Shown one piece after another: positions 42,556 to 54,940 of a stretch of 64,000 nt of DNA. Every line of letters starts with the position of its first letter. Positions within the stretch are counted from its first letter, which is position 1. The DNA lies in assembly GCA_020740775.1 (NCBI GenBank), contig JAHEWK010000006.1, positions 1,860,001 to 1,924,000 of the forward strand, read 5' to 3'. The stretch is from Ilyonectria destructans. Taxonomy: Eukaryota; Ascomycota; Sordariomycetes; Hypocreales; Nectriaceae. Position numbers and translations under genes: made by a program. A model generated the notes under the pieces. It worked only from the letters and a program-made list of their open reading frames with translations, had not been told where the DNA came from and ran no database searches.

Positions 42556-43484
42556 ATGTCAACAGCCACCCCACTGCCGGCCTACGCCGCATACGAGCAC
42601 TTCGTCATCAGCTCGCCCGCGCCGTTCGTCGCGCACGTCGAGATCAACCGCCCGCGCAAGCTCAACGCCTTCTCGCGGCCCATGTGGCTTGAGTTTGGAC
42701 GCATCTTTACGCAGCTGAGCGCCGATGAAGATGTGCGCGGTGTGGTGTTGAGCGGTGCGGGCGACAGGGCGTTTACCTCGGGACTGGACGTGCAGGCTGC
42801 GGCAGAGGACGGTGCGCTCACGCCTGCGGAGGGGGTGGATGTGGCAAAGAAGGCAAAGAGCATGAGGAGCCATATCGAAGAGTTTCAAGATTGCATCGGT
42901 GCGGTCGAGAAGTGTGAGAAGCGTAAGTTACACGTCACCTAAACGACGAAAAATGATGGCCTGCTAATCTGTCTTTTCTTGCGTCTATAGCTGTTATCTG
43001 CGTCCTTCATGGCATCGCTATTGGCCTCGCCATAGATATTTCCTGCTGCGCCGACATCCGTATTTGCGCATCCAACACCCGCTTCGCTGTCAAGGAGGTA
43101 GACATCGGCTTGGCGGCTGACATTGGCACCCTCGCAAGACTGCCCAAGATTGTCGGGTCGATGTCGTGGGTCAAGGATGTGTGTCTCACTGCGCGAGACT
43201 TCTCGGCCCAAGAAGCGGTGGCGGTTGGTTTCGTGAGCCAGGTGCATGGGACCAAGGAGCAGGCTGTGCAGGCGGCCGTGGCTATGGCGGCCACCTTGGG
43301 CGAGAAAAGCCCCGTTGCGGTGCAAGGAACCAAGGAGCTGCTCAACTACGGGCGGGATCATGATGTGCCGGAGAGCTTGAAGTACACGAGGGTGTGGAAT
43401 GCGGCGGCCTTGCAGGGCAAGGACTTCCCACAGGCCATCATGAGTGGCCTGAGGAAGACTAAGCCACGATTTGAGAAGCTGTAG
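42556..43484 (+). CDS. Delta(3,5)-delta(2,4)-dienoyl-CoA isomerase (ECH1/Dci1-like)
   Basis: Crotonase-fold enzyme moving double bonds during beta-oxidation of odd-position unsaturated fatty acids. Two exons, 42556-42922 and 42991-43484; 286 aa. The join [22 protein letters not shown] restores the crotonase oxyanion hairpin. The active site [19 protein letters not shown] contains E158 and D166, spaced eight residues apart like E196 and D204 of rat ECH1. Most enoyl-CoA hydratases lack that Asp, so the isomerase call is favoured. The C-terminus RFEKL lacks a canonical SKL-type PTS1, and no clear mitochondrial presequence is visible, so location is unresolved. Two FarA-type boxes lie upstream. 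It converges on TFB5 with only 113 bp between stops. Confidence 0.9.
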
Positions 43485-43597
43485 AGGGCGAAAGTCGAGC
43501 ATTAGACTGGTCGTCTTGGCAAACTTGGGAGAGAGCTTGGCGCGCGCGTATGTATGTAGCATGTTGTTGACGGATGTTGGTTGGCAACATGATCTGT

Positions 43598-44012
43598 CTA
43601 CTCGGATCCAGACTCCTCCTCTGGGGGCAGATTTTCCTTAAGGCGCTGTGGATTTGTAAGAACAAGGCAAAGACAGGGTACAGAACACAATACAAAGGGC
43701 GACATTTATGTGAAAATGTAGAATTATGGTGAGAGAATTGATAAAGGAGCAGGATTGGCATCCGGGATGACAGTTTTGTGGGCATACGTACATCCTCGAG
43801 CTTCGACTTCAGCAAGGCAACCATGTTCTCTTTGACGACGACCCGTTCATCGTCGAGGTCTTCAATGATGAAGTCGTGGCTGGTACTGTCGATGTTGACG
43901 ATGATGGACTTGATCGACGGATCGCATTCGATCAGAACGCCTATGAACGGTGAGTTGGAGGGCTGCAAAGGCGAATTGGTTGGGGCAACAAACCTCGGAT
44001 TGCGCGAGGCAT
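43598..44012 (-). CDS. TFB5: TFIIH subunit Tfb5 (TTDA/GTF2H5)
   Basis: Smallest subunit of TFIIH; it stabilises Tfb2 and XPB and is needed for nucleotide excision repair. Three small exons on minus: 44012-43994 (MPRAIR plus one base), 43940-43792 and 43645-43598. The product has 71 aa, matching the family (yeast 72, human 71). It reads [20 protein letters not shown], then [17 protein letters not shown], and ends [14 protein letters not shown]. The IECDPSIK and [15 protein letters not shown] blocks are diagnostic. All joins keep frame with GT-AG introns. A much longer spurious minus-strand frame covers the same locus, so automatic annotation could miss the gene. Confidence 0.95.
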
Positions 44013-45135
44013 GGCGGGTGGCTGTTTGCGTGCGTTTAAAGATGTTGGGGGAGTTGCGTGCCTGCGCCAGGAGAAGCTTTGGTCCAAGGTCGGCAGCCCT
44101 AAGACGGCGAGAAGTTTCGCTCGCGTGCCTGGAGAGACGATTTGCTGGGGAGAGTTCAATCTGGAACTCGGTGAAGTGAAGCTCCGATAAGTTCGCCGTG
44201 GGACCCGGCCAAAGCTCGGGCCCACACCCCAAGAAAGCATGTGGAATCACATTCCGGAAGGGTGAGGCTGGTGAGGCGCTTGAGACCCCAGCGAGTGCCT
44301 GCGCCTCAGGCCAAGCCACTACATTTTGACCATTGGATTGTCATCCGTCCCTGATCCGCTCTAAGGTATCGTTGTACGAGATCGTCCATCACGCAGTGCT
44401 CTGTTTACGCGTGTCGAATTGCTTGTCCTAAACCTAAAGATGCGCAATGGAGTAGATCGACGGGAGCTCGAAGAAACAGGTCAAACACGAGCACCACATC
44501 AACTACCTAGGTCCAGATGCATCCGCTGGAGCATCCGCTGGATCACGAGAGCATAGAATGATTGCAAGACGTAACCACCACACCACTCTACCACTGCTCG
44601 CTCGCACTGCTCGCTCGCTCACTCGTTCAACTCAAAAACACAACCCCGCTAAATAGGTAGCGGCCGGACACCCGGATTGTATTTCAAATAGTCTAGGTCC
44701 ATTTGCGGGCTGCCAACCGCCAACGTCGTCACACACCTAACCAAGCCACAGGCGATGAAGTCACCGACGGCTAGCCCGGGATTCGGGCGTTGGTGGGAGG
44801 CAGTACATTGCAAGAGTACAAAGACCTCCCCGCCCGCCCAGTTGACGTAGATGACGCAGACCAAAGAAACTCTTTTACCATCTACTTGCCTATTCTTGAA
44901 GGACATCGCTCCTTGTGTAGTGCAGTAACAAGGGTGCAGATAAAGCTGGTGCTGCTCGATAACTGCTCACCTTGATACCTGCAATATTCACATCACGAGC
45001 TTATTTATTATCTACGACCAAACTGCCTAGTACACCCACTTCTCCTCCAGTTTCTACTCTTGGCACCGTTGAGAGCACCAATTGACTTGGCACCGAGATC
45101 TGCGTGCCCATCATCCACGCTACCAACTTACCAAG
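44013..45135. other. Divergent spacer between TFB5 and the PPxY protein gene
   Basis: A 1.1-kb region with no supported gene. GCTCGCTCGCACTGCTCGCTCGCTCACTC-like direct repeats occur near 44595-44625. Confidence 0.55.
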
Positions 45136-45579
45136 ATGTCGACACTTCCGTCAGAAACCAGCACTTCCGACAATAATAATGACTTCGGATCCCTTAGCAA
45201 CCAGCCTTTTGCCTGGGTGCTCATCCCGCTCGTCATTTTCGTATTCATCGGCATCGTCACCACCATCTATCAGGTCCGTCGGCGGCGGCGGCGCCGCGCT
45301 CTCCAGCAGTGGCCCGGTGGAAGTACCCTGACGCCGGGAGGGCGTGTTGTCGCCGCCAGGCCGCGAGAGAACCGGCGTAGGCTGGGGTTTGGCACAACTC
45401 GCTCGGAGGAAGGCTTGAATGAGCTGGGTGAAGCGCCGCCGCCGTATGCCGGGAAGAAGGACGGCCAACAGGACGACGGGACGGAGCTGCGGGACCTGGA
45501 AGCCGGGGAGGCTAGTCCGCCGGAATATCCTGCGGAGCCTGTACCGGCGATGACGACGGAGAGCCGGAGACCTGTCTGA
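45136..45579 (+). CDS. Small single-pass membrane protein with two PPxY motifs, 147 aa
   Basis: Single exon, start MSTLPSETSTSDNNNDFG, 147 aa. A 22-residue hydrophobic helix at about 25-47 (FAWVLIPLVIFVFIGIVTTI) is followed at once by seven arginines, which by the positive-inside rule puts the C-terminal 100 residues in the cytosol. That tail is disordered and carries two PPxY motifs, P101-P-P-Y104 and P128-P-E-Y131. PPxY motifs bind WW domains of Nedd4/Rsp5-type ubiquitin ligases, and small membrane proteins of this build (for example yeast Bsd2 and Ssh4) act as Rsp5 adaptors. The adaptor role is inference. No orthologue is recognised by name. There is no cleavable signal peptide. Confidence 0.8.
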   Translation: MSTLPSETSTSDNNNDFGSLSNQPFAWVLIPLVIFVFIGIVTTIYQVRRRRRRRALQQWPGGSTLTPGGRVVAARPRENRRRLGFGTTRSEEGLNELGEAPPPYAGKKDGQQDDGTELRDLEAGEASPPEYPAEPVPAMTTESRRPV

Positions 45580-48500
45580 CTCCGGCCGCACAATTGAGAG
45601 ATGGAAATACCCGCTCTGCAGATGGAGTCTATGGGTAGCCTTTTCTACAGCTTTCTTGCGAGGCGTTGGGATGGGGATTGCTGCTAATTTGGCAATGGAA
45701 AGTTCGGCGGTTTGGGTCCTGCCTGATAAACTGTGTAGGAACATGTGTGAGATAGATTGGCCTGGAAATACAGGACCCGGCCGGTAACGATTACGAAGAC
45801 TTTCATTTAATATCACTATATTATTACCTTGACATGAGTCTGTACTGTAGACATGTGTGAGTGGCTGCTGGCCCGTCATTCACAGTCAGAATGAGCGAGC
45901 AGCCGTGCTGCTGATGCGTTGTGGTTTCAGTTGAGTGTCACATACACACCACCGCGCAGCATAATGATAGGCGTGATTGGGGCAGGCTACCCCGGCAATC
46001 GACTGTTGCTCCTCACGAGGACATCGGTGCGAAGAGTTGTACAGTTGACTCGCACGTCCGGCTACTGTAGAAACGCGTCGGGCAGTTGCATTAGGCCGAC
46101 ATGGTGTCACTTCAGCCGACTCCGTTGCGTCCCGTGGATCTTGAACATGACAAATGTTTCAAGAACATTGATGATGGCGCAGACATATTGGACAAGAACA
46201 TTGGCGGTCAACCGGATCGCCCCAGTGGCAAATACTAGTCGTGGGTCGCTTCAACAGGCTGCGACGGTTCCTAACTAGAGAGCAGGGACGCGAATGTACG
46301 TTCATCCTACACAAGGATTCTGGGGGCGGATGCGGTCCATGTTTGCATGTGTGAGAATGTGTTAGCTGCAGGACTCGCAGCAGCGCAACCCAGGGGAGCG
46401 GTGTGTTTCAGAGCAGCCAGGTTTGCGTGAGACACGGCCTGGACTGACGCTCACATTGCCTTCTGCTCCAAGCCTCAGTCTCGGAGCAGACGTGGGAACA
46501 GGCTCAGCAGAGTTGCTGGACACTTTCGCGAGCTCAAGGTCCCTAGGGTGGCCCATGTCATCCTGTGTGTCTTGCATGCATGATGCTATGGAGTCTCGGT
46601 CTAGAGGAGGATCCATCTGGAGGCGTTGCGCTCTGTGCGTGGATGCTGGGCGTCGTCCCGCATTGGCTAATGAGCTGCAGCAAAGGCAATCATTGGGGCG
46701 ATGCAGCAGTCAGGAGGCCTGGAACTTTCGAATGGAAGACCAATTAATTAAGCAGTGGCGATAAGCGGGGATGGGATGGGGATGGGGAATTAATGAGAGG
46801 TTGGCAGACGACAGTTTCAACAGTGGGATAATATGTGGCTTCCATTATGGATAATTGAGACTCCATAAACTACCTCGGCGTGTCCTTTTGGGAATGCGAA
46901 AAAAGAAGGGGGTTGAGAACTGGGCAAAATGAATTAATTGAAATTAAAATGGAAGCGGAGCAGCACAGATTGCGTTGCTAAACTCCCGAGGACCGGCGCG
47001 GCCGGAGACGGGAAACGGGAGAGGCATTTGTGTTTGTTAGTTTTTGTTAGTGAGGTGGTGGTTAGGAGGGAATGTGAGACTAGTAGGGTCAACGCCGAGT
47101 GCTGGGTTCCGTTTTTGGGCATTGGAAAGTCGAGTCTTGCGAGGACTAAATACGGATAATGGGACTTTGGTGAGAGAGAGAGACATCTGGCATGCGAATG
47201 CTCCTCAACTTGTCTTTGCTTCACTGTGGACGTAGCGGATTCAGCCCTACCGTTCGGTCAGGTTCAGTCTGAGACTGGAGTGTCTCGAAGCGGGGGGAGG
47301 GGCCTCGAGGTTGTGCCTCGCTGCATCTCATCATCTCATGGCACGGAATCGTCTTGCATCACATCGCGATCGGCGACAGAGCAAGGACCCAGGGGTACTG
47401 TACCACTCACATCACCTAACATTGCTTCTGTCATAGATTGCGAGCGCAAATCACGCTGAGGCTGTATATTACTTTTTCCCTTGCCGAGCAGGCCAAGCCA
47501 GAGTGACGTGAGCCGATGTGGTCTCGTCTCCTAACCACGGCATACGGAGAGGCCGCCATCACGTTCTGAGCCAATCCGGGGCCGTGGCGTGGGCTACGAC
47601 GGTCGGCTACTGGGCTTACTGACAGCTCTCTCGTGGAAGAGCGTGAGTTGGGGAGGTTGGGGGCACCATGGCGAACCTGGGGGAACCCTGGAAGGACGAA
47701 GCCGTAGGCGGAATAGAGAGGCCGCTCTTGGGTCCTAGGCCCTGGCCGTACCTGAAGTTCCTGAAGGGGTGCCCCGTCAACCAGCCCGACGCCGCCGTGG
47801 GACGACGGGGCACGACAGGCCCGGAGGCACGGAGCTGAGGACCAGCGATCAAGCCATGGCTCAATATCCACGGCCTGTTCATTTTTCGTCTAGCAGCGCG
47901 ACGCGCCCGCTCAAATCCCGGTGTGATTGAGATTGAGCCCTGCTTGACGAAATGCTTGGTAGCCGGCTCGCCAACAGAGCAGAGCAGAGCACGGCTTGAC
48001 AGCGTGGGAAGCGCCAGGGGTGCAGCTGTGCAGCTGTGGACAATGGCAGAATAGAGAGGAGGTTGGCTCTGATGACTATCGCCGTCACCGTCATCACCAC
48101 CATGGCAACGGCGACGGGCTGACTCGCTCGCTCACTCGCTGGAGAAGTTGAAAACCTGTCGAATGGGGCGCGATAGAATGCAGCAGCCCACCAAGCGCTC
48201 CATAGGTAGGTAGCTCTGAGCTCTCAGCGTGCACTCACTCACCCACTCATCTCCTCCTTCACTCACCTCACTCACTCACTGCTTGCATCGCATCGCATCG
48301 CTTCTCATCGTGCATGTTTCTCGTGTCTTTCGTCTCTCCCCACGCGCACCCATTGGCAACGCTGGCCAGCGAGTGGGACCCAAGTGCCCTGGTGCCCTGG
48401 AGCCCTGGTCCGTCTTTAGCACACCCGCCCAGCGGACCCCGGCCCCCGGGCGCTATTGGGCCACCTGCCGGCAGCGCCAACTCATCACCCCCAGAGCCCA

Positions 48501-49627
48501 AGCAAATCCCAGCCGCTTCTGTGGACAATAACAAAGCGTCTTAAGCCGATTGTCGTCCGGCCGGCGCTGCGTGCTCCACCACCAACCTCTGGCCTTCCCG
48601 TCCCCATCTTTTCTTGCTCGCCTCACCCTCGTCGCCGCCTCGGTTTGGGGATAGTACGAAGTAGAGTTGGGAAAAATCGAGCGAGTGAGTGGTAAAGAGC
48701 CGGAGAAGAAAAAAGAAGAAGGCCGGGTTCATCCTACGTCCCACGGCGGGACAAGCCAAGAAACGACAACCCTCGCCGGCTACCGCTGCCTTGTACGTGC
48801 CGTGCATTGTGCGTACATTACAGTACGGTCACTTTTTAAAACCACGCACATCCATTCTGCAGGTGTTCCCAGTTCCTCGTCCCCCCTCCCCGTCCTCGGT
48901 CTCGGCGCCGTTCGTTCGTTGCGCTGTGCTGCGCTGTTCTTTTTGGGCTTGCGCTGGTGATTGGCATTGGGCTGTTTGGGCTTGCACTGGCTTGCTTGGG
49001 TGTGTGCGTGGACTTGTTGCGGCTCGCTCCCGTCTCTCCACCATCTGGGCTTGGGCTGGTTGCTGCGGTTGCGCTGTTGGCCCGCCCGCTCCCCCCGGTC
49101 AAATCGGCACTGACAGGTGAGCGCACCACCACCACAAACCACCACGCCGCTTCTCCCCTCCTCCCAATTCTGCATCTCTCCGGGCTCCAACGGTAAGGCC
49201 AGTGTGTTTGTCAACCCGCCTGGCAAACTAGATTTTGCACGCTTTTTTGGTTCTTCCGCTGCTTGTATTGTGTAAGTTGTTCTCCTTGCGGCAGTTCGAT
49301 CCTTTGGCCTGGCGCCATTGGCCCGGCTCGTTGGGTCTTCCCGTCTGTGTCCTCGTTCTCGTTGGTGCGTGGCCCATCAGGTAACGCTGACTCTTCTTGT
49401 CCCAGGCTTTTATTCTGCGTGCGCATGCTCTTGCTTCCTCGATCCCGCATGTCTTGACATCACACCTTAATAAATCTCCCTCCTCCTCCCCAACACGACA
49501 CCGTCTTCGTGGTTCGACAACATCGCCAGCTCCACGGGTCGCACACCAGGGAAGAAGCGAAGAAGAGGGCTTTCTTCGAGCCTTTCACCTACCTCGCCCA
49601 TCCTTCCCGACGACTCACCACAGCACA
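45580..49627. other. 4-kb upstream region of the 1737-aa gene
   Basis: No supported protein gene. From about 48230 the sequence is CT-rich. Strong splice-like signals (ACAG/GTGAGC at 49117, TTGT/GTAAGT at 49270, TTGTCCCAG ending at 49407) suggest one or more 5' UTR introns of the downstream gene. A GTACGAAGTA decamer is at 48654-48663. Many ACTCACTC and GCATCGCATCGC short repeats occur at about 48230-48305. Confidence 0.5.
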
Positions 49628-52600
49628 ATGGGCATCGACTCCAGGAAAGCACCCCCTCTTCCCGCCCCAACCGAAACCGAAACAAACAACACCACCCCGA
49701 CCGAACTGACGGCGGATGTGTTCAAGCCCAGTGACGAGAAATCGTCCTACTCCATCCCCGAAGACGGAACTCCCGTCACAATCGCCACCCGCGGCCACAA
49801 GGCCAACAAGTCCCAGACCTCGCTGCTCATCGAGTACTTCGAAGGCGGCAAGCAGTCCTCCAGCTCTACTGGCGAGCGTCGACCCAGCGTACGGGTCCGC
49901 CTAACGCCATCCAAGAAGAGCAGAGGAGATCATATCCAACTCACAGAGACCAAGGGATCCCGCCAGGCGTCTCTAACCCGGCGGATACCCCTGACTCTGG
50001 CCACCGAGCTCGAGTATCTCGACGGCGAGGACGGAAATAGCATCTCATCGTACGCCTCGGCCACTGAAGAATCGAATGTTTCCAGAAATCCCATCGACAT
50101 TGAGATTGACCACAGCCACCGAAGACGTCGACCTGCTAGTCCTCTGATCCCCTCGGAGTCCTACCAAGTAAACGCCTCAGAAATCTCTGCCATCCCAACC
50201 GACAGCTTTCTCGACGGCACTGGTGGTGGCTCTACTGAGCTCAAGAACAGCTTCAACCAGTCCAAAGGAGAAGATCTAGCCGTCGCTGCTGGCACCGGTG
50301 CACTGGCAGCCGTCGCCATGGACGAAGTGAGGAGCCACAAGAGTCGAAATCGGGAGCGAGTAAAAATCGCCGAAAAATCAAAGGAAAAGTCTGACCGAAA
50401 ACGTCGACCAAAGAGTAGAACGAGCAGTGTCAGCGAGCGGACGACCGATGATCTTAAATCCCCGCGGGCTCGTCGTTCCAGTCGAAGTCATCAGGAATCC
50501 ACTGTGTCAGCCGCTGACTCAAGTGTGATATCTAATATGACCCCGAGCCATCGCTCCGTCGACACGCATTCCACACGCTCAGGTGTCTCCAAGTCATCCA
50601 TCAACAACCCCAAACTGCTCGAGACAGTTGAAGACGCTATCCGAAGATTAATCCTACCAGAGCTTAGTGCACTGAAGCGGGAACAGAGCAAGCGCGAAAC
50701 CCGACGGGGCTCCTTTACCTCCACGGCAACCTCCCTATCAAGGGAGGAAGCGACCCCAGACCGCCGGCGGTCCTCAGGTCAGCGCAGTGATCAGAAGGAT
50801 AGACGCAACAGGGAGGCTCGTCACGACTATGGCGACAGCTCACTGCACAGCATCAGCCGCGAGTCGCTTGATGATGGCTATCAATATGACAACGACATTG
50901 TCACACCTAAACGCAGTGGCGATTTGCTCAAGGCTGCTACTGCTACTGCGGCTACGAGCAAGGGCCTATCACTTCTCGACGATAAATCCCAGTCTGAGGA
51001 TCGCAAGCATAGAGAGCGACGACGTCGCAGGGCTGAATCTTCTCGGAGCCGAAGTGTTGGACGAGACCGGTATGCAGAAGAGTACGACGACGACCACCTG
51101 GTGGTTCCTGCGCCGCCGATGCCCTTGCAGAGCGAAATCAACGCATCCGAATTGACGCGAACATCTATCCTCTCCGCCAACACTGACAGACCACACTCTG
51201 CTACCGAGGAGCTTACCCCCGTTCACAATGTCGCCCGCGGTCCGGTCTCCGCTACCTCCACACCGACACCCTCTAATGAGCTCGACAACACACTACTCAC
51301 GCAGCATGCCAATGTCTCACATGGCGACCTAACAGCGCTACCTCGTGGCCAAAGGGAATACGAAGAGTATGAGACTGATGAATTTGGACACAAAGTTGAG
51401 GATGTCCATTATGACGACGAGGATCCCCACGACGTTTCTGACAATGGCGACTATCCTGAGAATGGATACGACAATTCTTACTTTGCCACTCAGGATGTGC
51501 CTCCTCCCCTAAAGTACGTTCCGTACCAGGCGGGTGCCCGTGGATTGAGTCCTATTCCTAGTGTGTCCGGCTACACAGACGGCGCAAGTGAACATCAGCC
51601 ACGCAACTCTCGCAGCATGCACTCCACAAGCGATGCGTACTCTGCGCTAGAGAGGAGGTCTCCGGAGCACCCTCGCAACAGCCGATCAATAAACTCGCTC
51701 AACTCTCTGCGAGCTAGGGAACTCGATCAGATGTCCCCCAGGAGCTCCGGTGTCGATTACCGGAACACGACTTACACCGACGATAGTGAACTTGACCGAG
51801 TCACATCTGGACAGGCTGTGCGAGGCATTGGTGCCAACCCTAATATCATCCATCCCCCTCTGGGAGTGGAATCTGCCGTGGCATCTCTAATCGACGGCTC
51901 AATGCTCGAGCAGTCCGTTCTCACCACTGGCTCCGGGTATGATTATGGCGGTGCTAGGGACTCGAATCTATCTTACGATGATCAATCGAGGACTTATAGC
52001 AGCCGCGGCATGAGCCCCGAGAAGCAATTCACGGATACCAGCCGCGGGGTCGAGACTGAGAGACATGCCACCCCTAGCTCCAGATCTCACAAGCCATCAC
52101 AAGAATTCACCGAATACGAGATTGATGAGCATGGACGAAAAGTGCCTCGTACCAAGTCTCCCACCGCTTCAGAAGTGGCCATCACTGCTGGTGCCGTTGG
52201 CGCCGCCGCCGCCGCCTTGAAGGCTGCACAGGGCAAGAGGCAGGCTCCTGTTGAAGAGGAGATGATCGATGAGGATTACCAGCCTGCTGGTGTCTTCCGA
52301 AACAAGTCGTTCAAGGAGCGCACGCTGGAGGGCCACGAGCCTCGCAACACCCCAACACACAGCATCGATCGACTTGATTACGACGAACCACCGAAGATGA
52401 GCGCGAGTTTCATGCCGGGTTCCCATGACCTCATGCCAGAGATCGGCTATGTCGATGATGATGCCCGGACCAACCCTTCCATCATCGATCACCGCTTTGA
52501 TGGCGAGCCTGGCGATGAGGAGATGTCCGGCCGAGCAACCCCCACTCAGCAATCTGTTCGAGGATATCAGCACGACGAGGTCCACAGCCAGGCTAGTGGA

Positions 52601-54940
52601 GTCAGTGGCCGTGGCCTCAACCCAGCTGAAGTGGGTGCCATGGGTGCTGCTGCTGGCTTGGCTGCCGCTCACACCCATAGCCGTGAGCCCAGCCACGACG
52701 CTGATGAGTGGCAGCGGTCGTCTGACGACCAAAAGAGAGACACCCTGGTTACTAACCCCTTCGAGGATGCCAGCCCTATCGCCAACCCGGCTCTAAACGA
52801 GGGCCTTCTCGGAGCTCGTGGACTCAACTCTTCTTACGGTGCTCTGTACCACTCAGGAAGTCCTGGCGCCACCCAGAAATACGACGAGGGTTACATGTCT
52901 AACGGCCCCAACCGTACGCCGGATGCTGACCCAAAGAATGACACCCTCGACCTCGGTGCTACTCTTGTCGCCCCCGCTGGCGATGATCCCTTCTATGTCC
53001 CTAAGGACCATGTTCGCCACCTGAGCGGCATGTCCCAAGGCATGGCTTCGCCCTTCTACGATGCAGCTACTGGCCAAGGTATTGAGCGTATCGAAAATAG
53101 GGACATCGTCGCTCTCATGCAGCATGTGAGTACTAAATGGCTGTTCTCAAAATACACTGACTAACAAATTTATAGCTTATGGTTCGCGATGCCCAACGCA
53201 GTGCCCGTGATACTGAGATCGTCGCCCTCCTCATGAATGCCGCCCTTGAGATGCGCAACTCTTTCCGGGAAATGAAGGACCTCATCCAGGACACAGGAGA
53301 CGACGTCATTTTCTCCAACGCCGAGAACACCGAGAAGCTTCAGAAGGCTATCAACGGCCCGCGCCCTTACCCTGGCACTGGAGCTCGGTCGATCCAGAGT
53401 GCTTCCCAGGTGGACACCCTGAACGACGCCGCTGCCAAGAAGAAGAACCTTTGGAAGCGAGCGTTGCAAGGCCTTAGCGCTAAGGGAACGAGTGATCTCA
53501 GCCGCATCGAGGATATGCTCATGCAGCTCCTTGGTGAGGTTGATGTTCTGAAGACCCAAACTGCCCCCCCGCCGGTCTCGACAAGTGGAGGCAGGGCCTC
53601 ATCCTTCGAAAACCTCCAGCCCGAGGGCCAATATGAAAATGACCGTGGTTACGAGCCTGAGGGTACCTCGACGGTTAGCCATGGCAGCCAATCAGGCCAC
53701 CTGTCTCTCTCGCAGTCGCGATCGAAACTGCGAGACGAGCGCAAGTTCTCTGACCACCGTATCAGCACCGTTCAGGAGCATGCGGAGGAGTACCAATACG
53801 ACCATCCGAGTCCCGTCACTGAGCGAGCAGACCCCAACTTGTTGACCCCTACCCGGTCAGTAGGTAACCTCCAACGCGGCAACTCTGTTCCCCTTGACAC
53901 CCCTCCTCAACCTTCCGCATCAAACCAACATCCCATGAGCGCAGAGAACACGCCACGAACAGGCAAGAAGCACAAGGCTAGTGGCTCTTCCGGCTGGCTC
54001 CCCAAGATCTCTAGGTGGTCGGGGACCACTGCCTCCAGCGTTGGGAAGGCTTTCCGCGGAAGTGGCAAGAAGGAGTCCAAGTACGAAGATTACGCTCCTT
54101 CTCGCTCTGGTTCTAGCCTGGCCTCGTATAACGATGAGGACGATTACCATCATGAACAGCACAACCAGCGTAACCAGCATCACCAACAGAACCCCTATGA
54201 AGAGGACAAATTGCATACGGGATTCTCTGAGCAGGAGCTCGCAGGTACCGCTGCCGAGTCCAACCTGGACGCGACTGTTGCTCAACGAGATAGCAACTTC
54301 ACTCCTGATGAGGCACCTAAGTACAAGGTTCATCGCAATTCGTTGAACCTTCAGCACCCCCAGCCCCGACCAGGCCAGACAGAGCGATTCCGAAATGCCC
54401 TGGAGTACTCGGCACAGGAGTACGACATTCCCATGACGCCTAGGTCAGCTGATTGGGCAGGATCTGCAACCAGCGTGAACAGACTCCCCCCAAACACCAA
54501 CCGATACAGCACCGCGTCATCGGCTGGAGCGCGTGAGCCAGAGTACTGGGGCTCATCTCCAACGGGCCCTCCACGACCACCCAAGGAGCCCGTGGACAAT
54601 TCCGGTACGCGAACGCCGCCCAGGAGCCGCATCTCGAAGCTCGCCAAGGGCAGCCCGCTTCAACACCAGAGCGATGAGAGTGGCTATCCCACCCATCAAA
54701 GCGCCAGCCCCAAGCCAGAGAACCGCAACCTGAACGCTGCTCTGGGCATGCCTACCCGACGACCCAGTGGTCCAAGGGCAATGACCCCAAAGAGCCCTGA
54801 CGAAGAGACTGCAAGGGAAGAGCGAAGACGCAAGAGAGGTATGTGATGCCGGTGTCTCCTACTACGCACACTCACTAACTTGAACAGATACATTTGGCAC
54901 CATCGCCAGCGCCCAAACGGACGACACGGACACTTTTTAG
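49628..54940 (+). CDS. Large, mostly disordered fungal protein of unknown function, 1737 aa
   Basis: Three exons: 49628-53125, 53176-54838 and 54888-54940. I chose ATG 49628 (CACAATGG context, MGIDSRKAPPLPAP) over the longer upstream frame, which is leader-like. The first 1100 residues are Ser/Arg/Glu-rich, with SR-like runs (SSRSRSVGRDR), a repeated motif EYExDExGxKV (about 580-590 and 830-840), and several short Ala/Gly helices (AVAAGTGALAAVAMDE, ITAGAVGAAAAALKAA, GAMGAAAGLAAAH). A helical, probably folded block at about 1158-1250 (DIVALMQHLMVRDAQRSARD, EMRNSFREMKDLI) is split by intron 1. The C-terminal part is basic and low-complexity. Splicing the last intron replaces a GM stop with DTFGTIASAQTDDTDTF. 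There is no catalytic motif. Confidence 0.82.

Noticed and set aside
49397..49627. Longer N-terminus for the 1737-aa protein
   Set aside because: The first 77 codons of the open frame read as CT-rich leader (splice-like signals, no conserved look), while ATG 49628 has a CACAATGG context.
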